DNA of 64,000 nucleotides, from positions 3,498,501 to 3,562,500 of the forward strand of contig NZ_CP023747.1 of NCBI RefSeq assembly GCF_008704995.1, in the 5' to 3' direction. The stretch comes from Streptomyces nodosus (GTDB taxonomy: Bacteria; Actinomycetota; Actinomycetes; Streptomycetales; Streptomycetaceae). A program made the translations under genes and the position numbers. How positions within the stretch are numbered: the first letter of the stretch is position 1; each line of letters starts with the position of its first letter. This document shows positions 36,245-47,638 of this stretch, piece by piece. Below the pieces are notes generated by a model. It saw nothing but the letters and a program-made list of their open reading frames with translations. It ran no database searches and had not been told where the DNA came from.

Positions 36245-36283
36245 GACGACGCCCTCACGATCATGGATCGTGAGGGCGTCGTC
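36245..36283. terminator. perfect 18-bp hairpin between integrase tail and tRNA-Thr
   Basis: Arms 36245-36262 and 36266-36283 are perfectly complementary around three bases. It lies between the integrase remnant and the tRNA 3' end and can terminate both strands. Confidence 0.8.
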
Positions 36284-36295
36284 CCAGGTAGTGCG

Positions 36296-36372
36296 TGGAG
36301 CCCCCTGTCGGATTCGAACCGACGACCTTCGCTTTACAAGAGCGGCGCTCTGACCAGCTGAGCTAAGGAGGC
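36296..36372 (-). tRNA. tRNA-Thr (anticodon UGU)
   Basis: The complement folds into a full cloverleaf: acceptor GCCTCCT with AGGGGGC, D arm GCTC/GAGC, anticodon loop CTTGTAA giving UGU, T arm GTCGG-TTCGAAT-CCGAC, discriminator T, and an encoded CCA. UGU reads threonine ACA codons. The 3' half is duplicated at 35232-35270, so this gene has served as an integration site and was restored by the element end. Confidence 0.95.
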
Positions 36373-36596
36373 GTGCAGCCATGTGCCTGTGCAGTGTACC
36401 CAGGTCTCGGCGGGGTCCCGGCGAAAATTTCCCCGAAGTTCACAGTCCCCCGGGTACTGACAGATCAGGGAAACTCCAGGTACCGTCCTGTGCCAGTTCA
36501 CCCTCGTGGACCACACCACAACGGAACCCCGTGGTGGCAACCACCTTTACAACGGACCGTCCGGCACGTTCCTGCCGGTGAAGGGGGCCCTTCAGC

Positions 36597-37736
<1,140 letters not shown>

Positions 37737-37797
37737 GGTCCCGTCCACCGGAACCCCCGGGAGCACCCCCTGGCGGGGTGAATTCCCCCAGGACGAG

Positions 37798-37835
37798 TGA
37801 CGAGGGCCCCGCGGTTTGCCGCGGGGCCCTCGTCA
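37798..37835 (+). terminator. strong hairpin after msiK
   Basis: A perfect 17-base-pair stem with a TTTG loop (37815-37818) lies 62 bases after the msiK stop. Confidence 0.85.
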
Positions 37836-37972
37836 TGGTCCGGGACCACCCCGGCATACACGTCATTTCGAGCAGCTCGCGTCAACCCCCTACCCCGGAA
37901 TCAGCGACCTCCCATCCCTCGAAACGGTGACTAAATGTCGCCAAATCACTACCCCGCGCTACCCTCACTCGC

Positions 37973-38431
37973 GTGAAGCACACGAAGCACTCCACTCCTC
38001 CCCGGCCCCGTGGGCACGGCCGTGGCCCCGCCCATGGGATCGGCCGCACCCTCGCCCTCGTACTGCCCGTCGTCCTGGTGCTGTCCGGGACCCTCGCGGT
38101 CACCCGCGTCAACTGGACGGGGAGCCCGTCGAGCTCGGTGCTCGCCGCCGCCTCCGAAGAGCTTTCCCCGCGCACCGCCACCCGCGCCCCGCAGGACCTG
38201 CTGCGCGACAGGCTGCTGCTGGAGCTCCAGGAGAAGGATCCGGGCGTCGCGCTCACCGACCTCCAGCGCGCCGTCAACGGCCGCCCGTCGCTGGCGAAGC
38301 ACTGTGTGTCCATCGCCCGTGCGCTGGGCCGCGCCGCGGTCCGTCTGTACGGCCCCTCGCGCGCCCAGTCCTACGCCCGCCCGGTCTGCGACACCTCCTT
38401 CGCCTCGGGCGTGGCCGCGCAGCACCGCTAG
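37973..38431 (+). CDS. membrane-anchored or secreted protein of unknown function
   Basis: A 152-aa protein starting at GTG. After a basic His-rich N-terminus comes one hydrophobic segment (about 26-43, LALVLPVVLVLSGTLAV), then an Ala/Arg-rich helical domain with two cysteines (KHCVSIARALG and RPVCDTSF) that may form a disulphide outside the cell. It resembles small exported actinomycete proteins with no known role. It precedes the nucleotidyltransferase by 83 bases on the same strand. Confidence 0.65.
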   Translation: MKHTKHSTPPRPRGHGRGPAHGIGRTLALVLPVVLVLSGTLAVTRVNWTGSPSSSVLAAASEELSPRTATRAPQDLLRDRLLLELQEKDPGVALTDLQRAVNGRPSLAKHCVSIARALGRAAVRLYGPSRAQSYARPVCDTSFASGVAAQHR

Positions 38432-38514
38432 GGCCCGGCGAGCGGACCTCGCCCGCCGGGCGCCGGCCCCGACCGCCCGGGGAGCCGTCGGGGCGCGGGT
38501 CGTACAGTTCGGTC

Positions 38515-39246
38515 ATGACCGATCCGAACGCCGCCTCGCGCCCCGTTCAAGCCGTCATCCTGGCCGGTGGCCAGGGCTCGCGGCTGCGTCCCTATACCGA
38601 TGACCGGCCCAAGCCGATGGTGGAGATCCCGGGCACCGGGACCCCGATCATCGGCCACCAGCTCACCTGGCTCGCCGAAGAGGGCGTCACCGACGTCGTG
38701 GTCTCCTGCGGGCATCTCGCCGATGTCCTGCGGCAGTGGCTGGACTCGGCAGATCTGCCCGTCCATGTCACCACGGTCGTCGAGAAGGAGCCCCTGGGGC
38801 GCGGCGGCGGTCTGCGCCACGCCGCCAAGCATCTCCCCCACCCGGACCGGCCGTGGTACGCGACCAACGGCGACATCTGGACCCGCTTCTCGCTGCGCGA
38901 CATGGCGGACTTCCACACCGAGCGCGACGCCGTCGCCACGCTGGCCCTGGCGCGTCCGCGCATCCCCTGGGGTGCCGTCCAGACGGACGGCTTCGGTCAT
39001 GTCACCGACTTCATCGAGGCCCCGCCGTCGACGTTCGAGATCAACGCGGGCGTCTATGTCTTCTCCGCCGAGTTCGCCACCATGCTCCCCGAGCGCGGCG
39101 ACCATGAGCGCACCACCTTCCCGCGCCTGGCCCGGGAGCGCCGCCTGGCGGGCTTCCCGATCCCCCAGGGTGCGTACTGGCGGGCCATCGACACGGCCAA
39201 GGACCTCACCGAGGCGGCGAAGGAACTGGCGGCCCTGGGGCGTTGA
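38515..39246 (+). CDS. sugar-phosphate nucleotidyltransferase
   Basis: A 243-aa NTP-transferase-fold enzyme that joins a sugar phosphate to a nucleotide. It has the signature VILAGGQGSRLRPYTDDRPKPMVEI (about 13-37), then GRGGGLRHA and the metal-site YATNGDIW. Members make GDP-mannose or dTDP/UDP-sugars; the short length without a C-terminal beta helix fits RmlA/ManC-like small forms, and the sugar cannot be fixed. It converges on the DoxX gene with a hairpin between. Confidence 0.85.
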   Translation: MTDPNAASRPVQAVILAGGQGSRLRPYTDDRPKPMVEIPGTGTPIIGHQLTWLAEEGVTDVVVSCGHLADVLRQWLDSADLPVHVTTVVEKEPLGRGGGLRHAAKHLPHPDRPWYATNGDIWTRFSLRDMADFHTERDAVATLALARPRIPWGAVQTDGFGHVTDFIEAPPSTFEINAGVYVFSAEFATMLPERGDHERTTFPRLARERRLAGFPIPQGAYWRAIDTAKDLTEAAKELAALGR

Positions 39247-39307
39247 CGGGCGGTCGGGGCGCCCGTAGTCGCCTCGCCCCGGTTCTTCTCCGTCGGCTTC
39301 CGTCATG

Positions 39308-39344
39308 GAAAGGGGCCCGCACACCAGGTGTGCGGGTCCCTTTC
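39308..39344. terminator. hairpin between the nucleotidyltransferase and DoxX genes
   Basis: A 17-base-pair stem with one G-U pair spans 39308-39344, between convergent stops at 39246 and 39365. Confidence 0.75.
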
Positions 39345-39364
39345 GGCGTGATCGTGTCGGGGGG

Positions 39365-41122
39365 TTACCCCAGCAGCCCGCCCACCAGACGGTCCGAGCC
39401 GCCGGAGCTGCTGCCGCCCCCGCCGCCGCTGTTCGTGCCGCCCGAGGGGCTGCCCGTGCCGGTGCCGCCCGAGGACGAGGGGCCGGAGCTGGTGCGGGGG
39501 GCCTGCTGTGCCGGCGCCGAGTGGCGCGGCGGGGCCTGGCCCGTGGTGCCCTGGGTCTGGCTCGGCCGGCCGCCCGAGGCCGAGCCGGTGGCTCCGCCGC
39601 CCGCACCGGTGGTCGCACCGCCGGCCGCTCCGGCCCTGCCGGTCGCGCCCGGTGTGGTGATCGCGCTCGACGGCGCCGAGGTGGTGCCCGGCGCCGACTC
39701 CGGCGACCCGGAGGCCGAGGGGCTCGCCCGGTGCCGCTTCTCCGGCGTCCCGGGCAGCGGCGAACCGGGCAGTTCATTGCGCGGGGCCTCGCCCGGGCCG
39801 GGCACGACGACCCGGTTCGCGTCCCGCACCGCCCCGCCGAGCAGCGAGCCGACCAGCAGGGTCACCCCGGTCACCAGGGCCGCCACCAGCGCGCCCCGGC
39901 GCAGTACGTACTGCCGCAGTTCCCAGATGCCCGCCCGGGGGCCCAGCCGCCGCCAGGCGCTGCCCGAGAGGCGGCCGTCCACCGAGTACACCGGCGCCCC
40001 GGCCAGCATCAGCGGGAACCAGGCGGCGAGGTACAGGAGGTCGGACGCGTGGTACACCGGCGCCGCCCGCCAGCTCACGGCGACAATCAGCGCGACGGAC
40101 AGCAGCGCCCCGGCCCCGGCGGCGGCCCGCTGCCACAGCCCGAGGACCGTGAGCATGCCCACGATCACCTGGAGGAAGGCGATGAGCAGTCCGCTGCCCA
40201 CCGGGTGCTGGAGCGCGAACTGCCGCAGCGGCTCGGCGACTTCCCAGGGGTGCAGGGTGTCGAGCCAGGCGACCAGGGAGCCCCGCTTGCCGCCGTCGAA
40301 GTAGACGGGGTCGCAGAGCTTGCCCATCCCGGCGCAGACGGAGACGGAGCCGAGGAGGATGCGCAGCGGCAGCAGCACCACGGCCAGGTTCAACCGGCGG
40401 CCGGGGTAGTAGGCGTGCCGCACCTGCGAGGCGCCGGCCGCCGACGCGGGCGGGGCGCCGTGCCGCCGGGACGGCTGTGCCCGCCGTCGGCCCCGGCCCG
40501 TGAACTCCGGCTTGTCGTAGGAGGATCCGGGGCGGTCCTGGTCGCCGTACGCGGGCCCGCCGTAGCCGGGTGTGCCCCGGGCGGTGTCACCGTAGGCGCT
40601 GCCGGCGCTGCGCATCCCCGGCAGCAGCGGGGACCCGCCGTGGCGGCGGGCGCGCCGGCTCCCGGCGACCGGCGCCCCGACGGCCTGGGTGGACATGCCG
40701 TAGCTGGCGTCGTAACCGCCGGTCCCCGGCAGGCCGTCGGCCCCGATGCGCGGGAGGACCTGGGTGGCGCCCGGGTCCCCGGCCCCCTGCTCACCGTGGA
40801 CCACGCTCGACGTCCGCACGGCCTGGAGCAGCCGGTGGGCACCGGTGTCGTCGGGCGCGGACCGCCCGCTCCAGACGACGGGCCGACGACGGCCGGCGGC
40901 AGGCCGGTGTGCGACGTCCGGTCCGGCGTCGAGGGACCCGGCGCCCCGCAGGGACTGGGCACGCCGGGGCGACGCGCCCAACTGCACGCGGAAGCTCGCA
41001 TGACTGACGATGACCTGCGCCGGATCGCTCGGCACCTTCACCATGCTCAACGCGGGAGCGTCGTCGAATCCCGACGATCGGTCCCCCGTCGGTGTGCGGG
41101 GTGTTCTGGTCTCCACACTCAT
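39365..41122 (-). CDS. DoxX-family membrane protein with long disordered ends
   Basis: A 585-aa protein. The first ~240 residues are disordered, rich in Gly, Tyr and Arg (repeats such as GYGGPAYGD). A DoxX four-helix membrane core follows (about 245-420, LLPLRILLGSVSVCAGMGKLCDP...LLYLAAWFPLMLAGAPVY). The last ~120 residues are Ser/Gly/Ala/Pro-rich with few hydrophobic residues, probably outside the cell. DoxX proteins take part in redox and thiol stress complexes with superoxide dismutase in mycobacteria. It is about 250 bases from rlmB on the same strand. Confidence 0.85.
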   Translation of the reverse strand: MSVETRTPRTPTGDRSSGFDDAPALSMVKVPSDPAQVIVSHASFRVQLGASPRRAQSLRGAGSLDAGPDVAHRPAAGRRRPVVWSGRSAPDDTGAHRLLQAVRTSSVVHGEQGAGDPGATQVLPRIGADGLPGTGGYDASYGMSTQAVGAPVAGSRRARRHGGSPLLPGMRSAGSAYGDTARGTPGYGGPAYGDQDRPGSSYDKPEFTGRGRRRAQPSRRHGAPPASAAGASQVRHAYYPGRRLNLAVVLLPLRILLGSVSVCAGMGKLCDPVYFDGGKRGSLVAWLDTLHPWEVAEPLRQFALQHPVGSGLLIAFLQVIVGMLTVLGLWQRAAAGAGALLSVALIVAVSWRAAPVYHASDLLYLAAWFPLMLAGAPVYSVDGRLSGSAWRRLGPRAGIWELRQYVLRRGALVAALVTGVTLLVGSLLGGAVRDANRVVVPGPGEAPRNELPGSPLPGTPEKRHRASPSASGSPESAPGTTSAPSSAITTPGATGRAGAAGGATTGAGGGATGSASGGRPSQTQGTTGQAPPRHSAPAQQAPRTSSGPSSSGGTGTGSPSGGTNSGGGGGSSSGGSDRLVGGLLG

Positions 41123-41367
41123 CTAACCGAGTGACGTGTGGTTAGGACACTGCCTTGACCGGGGCGGCTCTGTCCGGACCCCGTCAAGCTCGCACGGAAC
41201 GATCCGATACCCCCGTACGAGGGAACGACACGAACACCCGTTTACTCACGCACCACCCTGCTGCCCCACCGTCCCCCGGGGCCACAGAAGGACCCCGGGT
41301 GCCATGGCACGGCCGTGGGTGCCCGCCACCGTCGTCGACGGCGCCGTCACACCACGGCCTTGGGCGT

Positions 41368-42309
41368 TCAGGCCCGCCTGCGCGCCGCCTCGTAGAGCAC
41401 CACGCCCGCCGCCACACCGGCGTTGAGCGACTCGGCGCCGCCCGGCATCGGGATCCGCACCCGGAAGTCGCAGGTCTCCCCGACCAGCCGGGAGAGCCCC
41501 TTGCCCTCGCTGCCGACGACGATCACGACCGGGCCCCCGAGGGCCTCGAGATCGCCGACTTCGACGTCTCCGTCCGCGGCCAGCCCGACGACCATGATCC
41601 CGGCCTTCTTGTACGCCTCCAGGGCGCGCGTCAGATTGGTGGCGCGGGCGACGGGGGTCCGGGCGGCCGTACCGGCGGACGTCTTCCAGGCGCCGGCGGT
41701 CATCCCGGCCGCGCGCCGCTCGGGCACCACCACACCGTGCCCGCCGAAGGCGGAGACGGACCGCACCACGGCACCGAGGTTCCGCGGGTCGGTCACCCCG
41801 TCGAGGGCGACGATCAGCGGGTCCTCCCCCTCGTCGGACGCGGCCTCGGCGAGGTCCTCGGGGTGGGCGTATTCATAGGGCGGGACCTGGAGGACCAGAC
41901 CCTGGTGGTTGAGCCCGTTGGTCATCCGGTCGAGCTCGGGGCGCGGGGCCTCCATGAGGTTGATCCCGCCGCGCTCGGCGGCGAGCTGCAGCGCCTCACG
42001 CACCCGCTCGTCGTTGTCGACGAACTGCTGGACATAGAGGGTGGAGGCGGGCACGCCCTCGCGGAGCGCCTCCACCACCGGGTTGCGCCCCACGACCAGC
42101 TCGGAGGTCCCCTTGGCGCCGGTACGGCGCTGCGGGGGGCGTCCCTGGGAGCGGCGCACCCGCGCCTGTGCGGCACGCTGCTTGGCGTGCCCCTTGCGCA
42201 TCTCGGCGGGCGGGGTCGGACCCTTGCCCTCCAGGCCCCGGCGCCGCTGGCCGCCGCTGCCGACCTGCGCGCCCTTCTTGCCGGACATGCGGCGGTTGTT
42301 CGCGGCCAT
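41368..42309 (-). CDS. rlmB: 23S rRNA 2'-O-ribose methyltransferase, RlmB/TrmH family
   Basis: A 313-aa SPOUT methyltransferase. Residues 1-65 are basic and disordered; a substrate-binding L30e-like domain (about 68-145) starts [17 protein letters not shown]; the knotted SAM domain carries motif 1 [18 protein letters not shown], motif 2 [15 protein letters not shown], and motif 3 [23 protein letters not shown]. It probably modifies guanosine 2251 of 23S rRNA or an equivalent site. It follows cysS by 97 bases on the same strand. Confidence 0.92.
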   Translation of the reverse strand: MAANNRRMSGKKGAQVGSGGQRRRGLEGKGPTPPAEMRKGHAKQRAAQARVRRSQGRPPQRRTGAKGTSELVVGRNPVVEALREGVPASTLYVQQFVDNDERVREALQLAAERGGINLMEAPRPELDRMTNGLNHQGLVLQVPPYEYAHPEDLAEAASDEGEDPLIVALDGVTDPRNLGAVVRSVSAFGGHGVVVPERRAAGMTAGAWKTSAGTAARTPVARATNLTRALEAYKKAGIMVVGLAADGDVEVGDLEALGGPVVIVVGSEGKGLSRLVGETCDFRVRIPMPGGAESLNAGVAAGVVLYEAARRRA

Positions 42310-42406
42310 GAGCTATCTGTCTCCCGAGGCTTGACGTCTGTACGTCCATGCAGTGTGCCGCCCGGAGGGCCGGACGGCACAATCGATCATCGATGCGGTG
42401 ACCGGC

Positions 42407-43807
42407 TCAGCGCGGGCCGAGCGTCCACCGCGGGCCCTGCGGGCTGTCCTCGATGACGAGCCCGGACTGGTTGAGCTGGTCGCGGAGGGCGTCCGCGGTG
42501 GCCCAGTCCTTGCGGGCGCGGGCCGCCTCGCGCTGGTCGAGGACCATCCGCACCAGGGTGTCCACGACACCGTGCAGATCCTCGCCCTGGTCGCCCTCCC
42601 CGGCCCACCCGGCGTCCAGCGGGTCGAGACCGAGGACACCGAGCATGGCCCGCACCTCGGCGAGCCGGGCCACGGCGGCCTCCTTGTCGTCGGCGGCCAG
42701 CGCGCTGTTGCCCTGCCGGACGGTGGTGTGCACCACGGCGAGCGCCTGCGGCACGCCCAGGTCGTCGTCCATCGCCTCGGCGAAGGCGGGCGGCACCTCG
42801 TCGGCGGGCTCGACGACACCGCCGGCCTTCTCGACGACGCGCTGGACGAACCCCTCGATGCGGGCGAACGCGGACTCCGCCTCGCGCAGCGACTCCTCGC
42901 TGTACTCGATCATCGAGCGGTAGTGCGGGGTGCCCAGGTAGTAGCGCAGCACGATGGGACGCCACCGCTTGACCATCTCGCTCACGAGCACGGAGTTGCC
43001 GAGGGACTTCGACATCTTCTCGCCGCTCATGGTGACCCAGGCGTTGTGCAGCCAGTAGCGGGCGAACTCGTCACCGAAGCCCTCGGCCTGGGCGATCTCG
43101 TTCTCATGGTGCGGGAAGATCAGGTCGATGCCGCCGCCGTGGATGTCGAAGACGGAGCCCAGGTACTTGTGGGCCATCGCCGAGCACTCCAGGTGCCAGC
43201 CCGGACGTCCGCGTCCCCACGGCGTCTCCCAGCTCGGCTCCCCCGGCTTCGCCGCCTTCCACATGGCGAAGTCACGCGGGTCCCGCTTGCCGGTCTCGCC
43301 CTCCTCGGAGGGCTGGCGCAGATCGTCGAGGTCCTGCCTGGACAGCGACAGATAGCCCGGCAGGGAGCGCACGTCGAAGTAGACGTTGCCCTCGGCCTCG
43401 TAGGCGTGCCCGCGCTCGATGAGCCCGCGCATCATCTCGATCATCTCGGGCACATGGCCGGTGGCACGCGGCTCGTAGCTGGGCGGCAGGCAACCGAGCG
43501 CGTGGTAGGCGTCGTTGAACGCGCGCTCGTTCTCGTAGCCGATGGCCCACCACGGGCGGTTCTGCTCGTGGGCCTTCCTGATGATCTTGTCGTCGATGTC
43601 CGTCACATTGCGGATGAACGTGACGTCGTAGCCGCGGTACTCGAACCAGCGGCGCAGGATGTCGAAGTTGAGGCCCGAGCGGATGTGCCCGATGTGCGGT
43701 GCGGCCTGCACGGTGGCGCCACACAGGTAGATCGAGACACAACCCGGCGTGAGCGGGGCGAAGTCACGGATCTGCCGGGCACTGGTGTCGTACAGGCGAA
43801 TAGTCAC
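42407..43807 (-). CDS. cysS: cysteinyl-tRNA synthetase
   Basis: A 466-aa class I synthetase that attaches cysteine to tRNA-Cys. The zinc-site start is [11 protein letters not shown], the HIGH signature is H-I-G-H in [11 protein letters not shown], and KMSKS is [12 protein letters not shown]. The anticodon-binding helical bundle covers about 310-466. The mycothiol paralogue MshC is shorter and lacks this tail, so this is CysS proper. It is preceded by a 252-base gap to ispF that holds a three-copy 12-bp repeat. Confidence 0.96.
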   Translation of the reverse strand: MTIRLYDTSARQIRDFAPLTPGCVSIYLCGATVQAAPHIGHIRSGLNFDILRRWFEYRGYDVTFIRNVTDIDDKIIRKAHEQNRPWWAIGYENERAFNDAYHALGCLPPSYEPRATGHVPEMIEMMRGLIERGHAYEAEGNVYFDVRSLPGYLSLSRQDLDDLRQPSEEGETGKRDPRDFAMWKAAKPGEPSWETPWGRGRPGWHLECSAMAHKYLGSVFDIHGGGIDLIFPHHENEIAQAEGFGDEFARYWLHNAWVTMSGEKMSKSLGNSVLVSEMVKRWRPIVLRYYLGTPHYRSMIEYSEESLREAESAFARIEGFVQRVVEKAGGVVEPADEVPPAFAEAMDDDLGVPQALAVVHTTVRQGNSALAADDKEAAVARLAEVRAMLGVLGLDPLDAGWAGEGDQGEDLHGVVDTLVRMVLDQREAARARKDWATADALRDQLNQSGLVIEDSPQGPRWTLGPR

Positions 43808-43860
43808 GTGTCCAGGGTAGTGGGAGGGAGGGGGTGCCTCACGCCTGATGCGGCCGACGT

Positions 43861-43896
43861 CCGCATTCGTGACCGCATTCGTGACCGCATTCGTGA
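43861..43896. repeat. three tandem copies of a 12-bp unit
   Basis: The unit CCGCATTCGTGA occurs three times without interruption at 43861-43872, 43873-43884 and 43885-43896, between the cysS start and the ispF stop. There is no coding signal in the gap. The size and location suggest either polymerase slippage or a small regulatory array. Confidence 0.9.
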
Positions 43897-44059
43897 CGAA
43901 CCCGAGGCCGGTGCCGCACCGTCACCGCCGGCACGGCCGGGCTCCCTCATCTCGGGTCGGAGTCTCCGGTCGGACGGAACCGCAGCGGGCACGGGGTACC
44001 GGCGCGCTGGAACGGCAGCCGGCACGGGTACCGGCGCCGGGACGGTACCCCGCACGCCC

Positions 44060-44554
44060 TCAGCCGGTGTGCACCACGAGTGCCGTGGCGACGGCCATCA
44101 GTCCTTCCCCCCGGCCCGGGAAGCCGAGGCCGTCCGTGGTCGCGCCGGAGACGGACACCGGGGCGCCCGCCGCCTCCGAGAGGATCCGCTGGGCCTCCTC
44201 GCGCCGCTTGCCGATCTTCGGACGGGGTCCGACCACCTGGACCGCGACATTGCCGATGGTGAAGCCCGCGGCGCGCACGATCCGTGCGGCCTCCGTCAGC
44301 AGGGTGACCCCGGACGCCCCGGACCACTCGGGCCTGCCGGTGCCGAAGTGCTGCCCGAGGTCACCCAGTCCGGCCGCCGAGAACAGCGCGTTGCACGCCG
44401 CGTGCGCGACCACGTCCGCGTCCGAGTGGCCCGCGAGGCCGGGGCCCTCGCCCTCCCACTTCAGACCCGCGCACCACAGCTCCCGCCCCTCCTCGAAGGC
44501 GTGGATGTCGGTCCCGATGCCCACCCGGGGCAGCAGCGGCGCCTCAGAAGCCAT
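44060..44554 (-). CDS. ispF: 2-C-methyl-D-erythritol 2,4-cyclodiphosphate synthase
   Basis: A 164-aa trimeric zinc enzyme of the MEP isoprenoid pathway. Metal ligands are in [12 protein letters not shown] (Asp, His) and [17 protein letters not shown] (His), and the end [21 protein letters not shown] is typical. It overlaps the upstream ispD gene by 11 bases, so the two are coupled; the substrate is made by IspD then IspE. Confidence 0.95.
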   Translation of the reverse strand: MASEAPLLPRVGIGTDIHAFEEGRELWCAGLKWEGEGPGLAGHSDADVVAHAACNALFSAAGLGDLGQHFGTGRPEWSGASGVTLLTEAARIVRAAGFTIGNVAVQVVGPRPKIGKRREEAQRILSEAAGAPVSVSGATTDGLGFPGRGEGLMAVATALVVHTG

Positions 44555-45308
44555 CGGTCAGCCTCCTGCGCGCCAGAACCGCCTCGGCCAGCACCAGGTC
44601 CAGGGGCCGGGTCACCTTGAAGGCCTCCTCGTGGCCGGGGACCGTGACCACCGGCAGCCCGAGCCGCTCCACCATGCCGGCGTCGTCCGTGACCTCGTCC
44701 GTGACCGTCTCATGGGCCCGGATCAGCGTCGCCCGGTCGAAGCCCTGCGGAGTCTGCACCGCGCGCAGCCGGGAGCGGTCGGGCGTGGCGACGACCGGTT
44801 CCGGCGCGCCCGGCGTGCCGGCCGGCTCGACCTCCTTCACGGTGTCCGCGAGCGGCAGCGCGGGAACCACGGCGGGCGCGCCCTCCCGTACCGCCTCGAT
44901 CACCGCGTCCACCGTCTCCACCGGGACGAGCGGGCGGGCCGCGTCATGGACCAGGACGATCTCGTGTCCCGGCGGCAGCGCGTCGAGGCCCCGCTTCACC
45001 GACTCCTGGCGGGTGTCCCCGCCGGCCACCACGACGAAGTCCGTCCGGCCGACGGTGTCCCCGGCCGGCACATGGGCGTCGAGCAGCGAGGTGACCTCGG
45101 CCACCCCGTCGGAGGGGGCGACGACGATCACCAGCGAGACGGCGCGGGACGCGGCCATCGCGCGCACCGCGTGGACCAGCATGGGCGTGCCGCTGAGGGC
45201 GCGCAGCGCTTTGGGAGCACCCGGGCCGAGGCGTACGCCCCGGCCCGCGGCCGGGATCACGACCGCCGTGCGTACTCCGGTGGGCGAAGGGTGCGATTCG
45301 TCAGACAT
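44544..45308 (-). CDS. ispD: 2-C-methyl-D-erythritol 4-phosphate cytidylyltransferase
   Basis: A 254-aa CTP-dependent enzyme of the MEP pathway. The CTP loop is [20 protein letters not shown] (about 14-33), followed by [20 protein letters not shown] and the late [13 protein letters not shown] and [15 protein letters not shown]. The length fits the monofunctional actinomycete form with a slightly longer N-terminus. It overlaps ispF by 11 bases and follows carD on the same strand after 498 bases. Confidence 0.95.
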   Translation of the reverse strand: MSDESHPSPTGVRTAVVIPAAGRGVRLGPGAPKALRALSGTPMLVHAVRAMAASRAVSLVIVVAPSDGVAEVTSLLDAHVPAGDTVGRTDFVVVAGGDTRQESVKRGLDALPPGHEIVLVHDAARPLVPVETVDAVIEAVREGAPAVVPALPLADTVKEVEPAGTPGAPEPVVATPDRSRLRAVQTPQGFDRATLIRAHETVTDEVTDDAGMVERLGLPVVTVPGHEEAFKVTRPLDLVLAEAVLARRRLTDGF

Positions 45309-45806
45309 CGGTTCCTGTCAAGGTTTGTGTGCTCGGCCGTGGTGGGTATTGGCCTGGGGGTGTCCCCCGCGCGAGCGACCGCGAGCACGGGGAACGCCGG
45401 GCGCAAGGCCTCGACCGGACCCTTCCGTGACGCTCCGGTCGAGCCGTCCGTCCGGGCCCGGCACACCGGGGGGCCGGGGGTTTTCCGTGTGCGGCTGTCC
45501 CGTCTTCGTACGGCATCCGGGCGGGGCTCCAGCTTTTCGCTCGTCGGCAAGGCTGACGTCGGCGGTGGCGTGCGCATCACCGCCGGCGTGCGAACGAAAG
45601 CATGCCCGTCCGGGTACGGGCGCACCGCGTCAGGGTGGGCAGTGTATGAGGAGGGCGGGTCCGGGTACGGCGGGCGGGTACGAACATGCCGCAGCGCCCG
45701 GCGACAGCTACTGCGTCATCGGGCACCACGGCATATACCTACGTGCTCTGCACCGGTCCGTCCACGGCGCTCCCGGTCGGGGAAGCGTGCGGGAGCGGGA
45801 TGGGCG
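45309..45806. other. 498-base gap between ispD and carD
   Basis: I see no convincing gene here: the frames present lack ribosome sites and coding bias. It contains partial repeats of GGGTACGG around 45610-45690. It probably holds the ispD promoter or the untranslated part of a carD-ispD transcript. Confidence 0.4.
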
Positions 45807-46289
45807 TCAGGACGCGAGGACCTCGTCGAGCAGCGCCTCGGCCTTGTCCTCGTTCGTGTTCTCCGCGAGGGCGAGCTCGCTCACCAGGATCTGCCTGGCC
45901 TTGGCGAGCATCCGCTTCTCACCCGCGGACAGTCCGCGCTCACGCTCACGACGCCACAGATCACGGACGACCTCCGCGACCTTGATGACATCGCCGGAGG
46001 CGAGCTTCTCCAGATTTGCCTTGTAACGGCGCGACCAGTTCGTGGGCTCCTCGGCGTACGGCGCGCGCAGCACCTCGAAGACCCGGTCCAGCCCGTCCTG
46101 ACCGACCACATCACGCACGCCGACGAACTCCGCATTGTCCGCTGGCACACGCACCGTCAGGTCGCCCTGGGCGACCTTCAGCACCAAGTAGGTCTTGTCC
46201 ACGCCTTTGATCTGGCGAGTTTCGATGGCCTCGATCAGCGCGGCCCCGTGATGGGGATAGACCACGGTGTCGCCAACCTTGAACGTCAT
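45807..46289 (-). CDS. carD: CarD-type RNA polymerase-binding transcription factor
   Basis: A 160-aa CarD. The N-terminal Tudor-like RNAP-interaction domain starts [20 protein letters not shown] and runs to about 65; the C-terminal helical DNA-binding domain (about 70-160) has the conserved Trp in [20 protein letters not shown]. It stabilises the open promoter complex of the main RNA polymerase and controls rRNA and stress genes in mycobacteria. Its place just upstream of ispD-ispF is conserved in actinobacteria. Confidence 0.95.
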   Translation of the reverse strand: MTFKVGDTVVYPHHGAALIEAIETRQIKGVDKTYLVLKVAQGDLTVRVPADNAEFVGVRDVVGQDGLDRVFEVLRAPYAEEPTNWSRRYKANLEKLASGDVIKVAEVVRDLWRRERERGLSAGEKRMLAKARQILVSELALAENTNEDKAEALLDEVLAS

Positions 46290-46923
46290 GTGACAGGTAC
46301 CCCTTCCGTGGCTATCCAGGGTAACACGGATACCGCGTCTTCTGAATGGCGTTTTCGCAGGTCAGGGCATATCTCGGGGCTTGACAAGCACAACGGGGAC
46401 GTGCTGCACGGGGGGAACGGAACAGGGTATTCGCAGGTCGGAGCGGCTCTGCGGGCGGGGTGAAACGCGTACGTTACACACATCGAAGGTCTCCGGCCAG
46501 GCCCGGAACGCCCTCATTTGTCCGGCATCAAGCGGTCGACTTCCGCTACTCCGTTCGGTGCCTGGAGTCGGGTACGAGACGAATCCAGAATTGATCAAGA
46601 CACTCCGCGATCCCCGGTTGTTGTCCCCCTGATCGCTTTTCGGTACCGCCGTGCATTCCTTACCGGAAATCCCCCCGCGCCGAGAGTCGAGAGGCTTATG
46701 TGAATGCCGGACTGCAACGTGGCCAAAGTTGCTGATGAGACACAGGAGGAACCGGAGGCGAGGCGGACGCCGAGGTCACGGGCAGGGGGTTCGGACGCGT
46801 AGAGGCGGGTCGGGTGCGGCGGCCCGAGGACGGCTCGGTAACCTATGGCCGCTGACAGACACTTAGGGCGGCTTTATCAGAGAGTCGTCCTGCTCCGCCC
46901 ACGTTCAAGGAGTTGCCGCCGCC
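46290..46923. other. 635-base gap between divergent carD and lipoprotein genes
   Basis: No gene is supported. It is noticeably lower in GC than its surroundings around 46500-46760. A TTGACA at 46382 could be a -35 element but no good -10 follows at standard spacing. It must contain the promoters of carD and the lipoprotein gene. Confidence 0.4.
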
Positions 46924-47535
46924 GTGAGCAGCAGCCTTCGACGCGGCGCCCTCGCCGCCGCCGCCGTCTTCTCGATCGCCTCGCTCGCCGCGTGCGGCGC
47001 CGGCAACCACAGCCAGACACTCGAGATCCATCCGGACAACGCGGCGACCAGCGTCGGTGACCTCAAGATCCAGAACGCGATCGTCATCACCCAGCCCGGC
47101 GCCAAGGCGACCGGACCGGCCGTGATCTCGGCGACCGTCTTCAACAGCGGCCGTACCGCCCAGACGCTGGACGCGATCAGTGTGGAGGGCGTCGGCAACG
47201 CCGATCTCTCGTCCGCCAAGGGCGGCCCGGTGACCGTTCCGGCGCAGGGCTCCGTGGTGATCGGTGGCAAGGACAACGCGTCCGCCGTACTGAACAACGC
47301 CACGTCCCTCCAGGACGGCAACGCCCAGAAGGTCACCTTCACCTTCAGCAAGGCCGGTGGCGTCAGCCTGCGTGCCTTTGTGGTGCCGGCCGAGAGCTAC
47401 TTCTCCACCTGGGGCCCGAGCAGCATCCCGAGCCCCGCCGCCACCGCGACCGAGTCCGCCGCCGAGACCACCGAGCCGTCGGGTGCGGCGACGGGGTCCG
47501 CCACCGCGACCGAGTCGAGTTCGGCCGGGCACTGA
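46924..47535 (+). CDS. lipoprotein of unknown function
   Basis: A 203-aa exported lipoprotein starting at GTG. The lipobox is L-A-A-C in SIASLAACGAGNHS. The mature domain (about 30-150) reads as a beta sandwich with ATSVGDLKIQNAIVIT and SATVFNSGRTAQTLDAISVEG, similar to the PCuAC/DUF461-type copper chaperone fold but without its Met/His metal motif. A Thr/Ser/Ala-rich tail follows. It converges on phoP with a strong hairpin between. Confidence 0.75.
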   Translation: MSSSLRRGALAAAAVFSIASLAACGAGNHSQTLEIHPDNAATSVGDLKIQNAIVITQPGAKATGPAVISATVFNSGRTAQTLDAISVEGVGNADLSSAKGGPVTVPAQGSVVIGGKDNASAVLNNATSLQDGNAQKVTFTFSKAGGVSLRAFVVPAESYFSTWGPSSIPSPAATATESAAETTEPSGAATGSATATESSSAGH

Positions 47536-47638
47536 GCCCCGGGCGGCGGCCCCGCGGCACCGTCCGCGCCGTCCGCCGCCCTCAGGACCGCTCCGTCGCC
47601 CGTGGCCGCGCGCCAAGGGCGACCGGTCCCCTCACCCA

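Noticed and set aside
36480..36596. A DasR (dre) operator before msiK
   Set aside because: A short inverted repeat GTGGT-N4-ACCAC is present at 36531-36544, but it does not match the dre consensus.
43861..43896. A CRISPR array
   Set aside because: The repeats are 12 bases, contiguous, without spacers or cas genes.
45257..45625. A minus-strand frame before ispD
   Set aside because: It overlaps the ispD start out of frame and has no ribosome site or coding bias.
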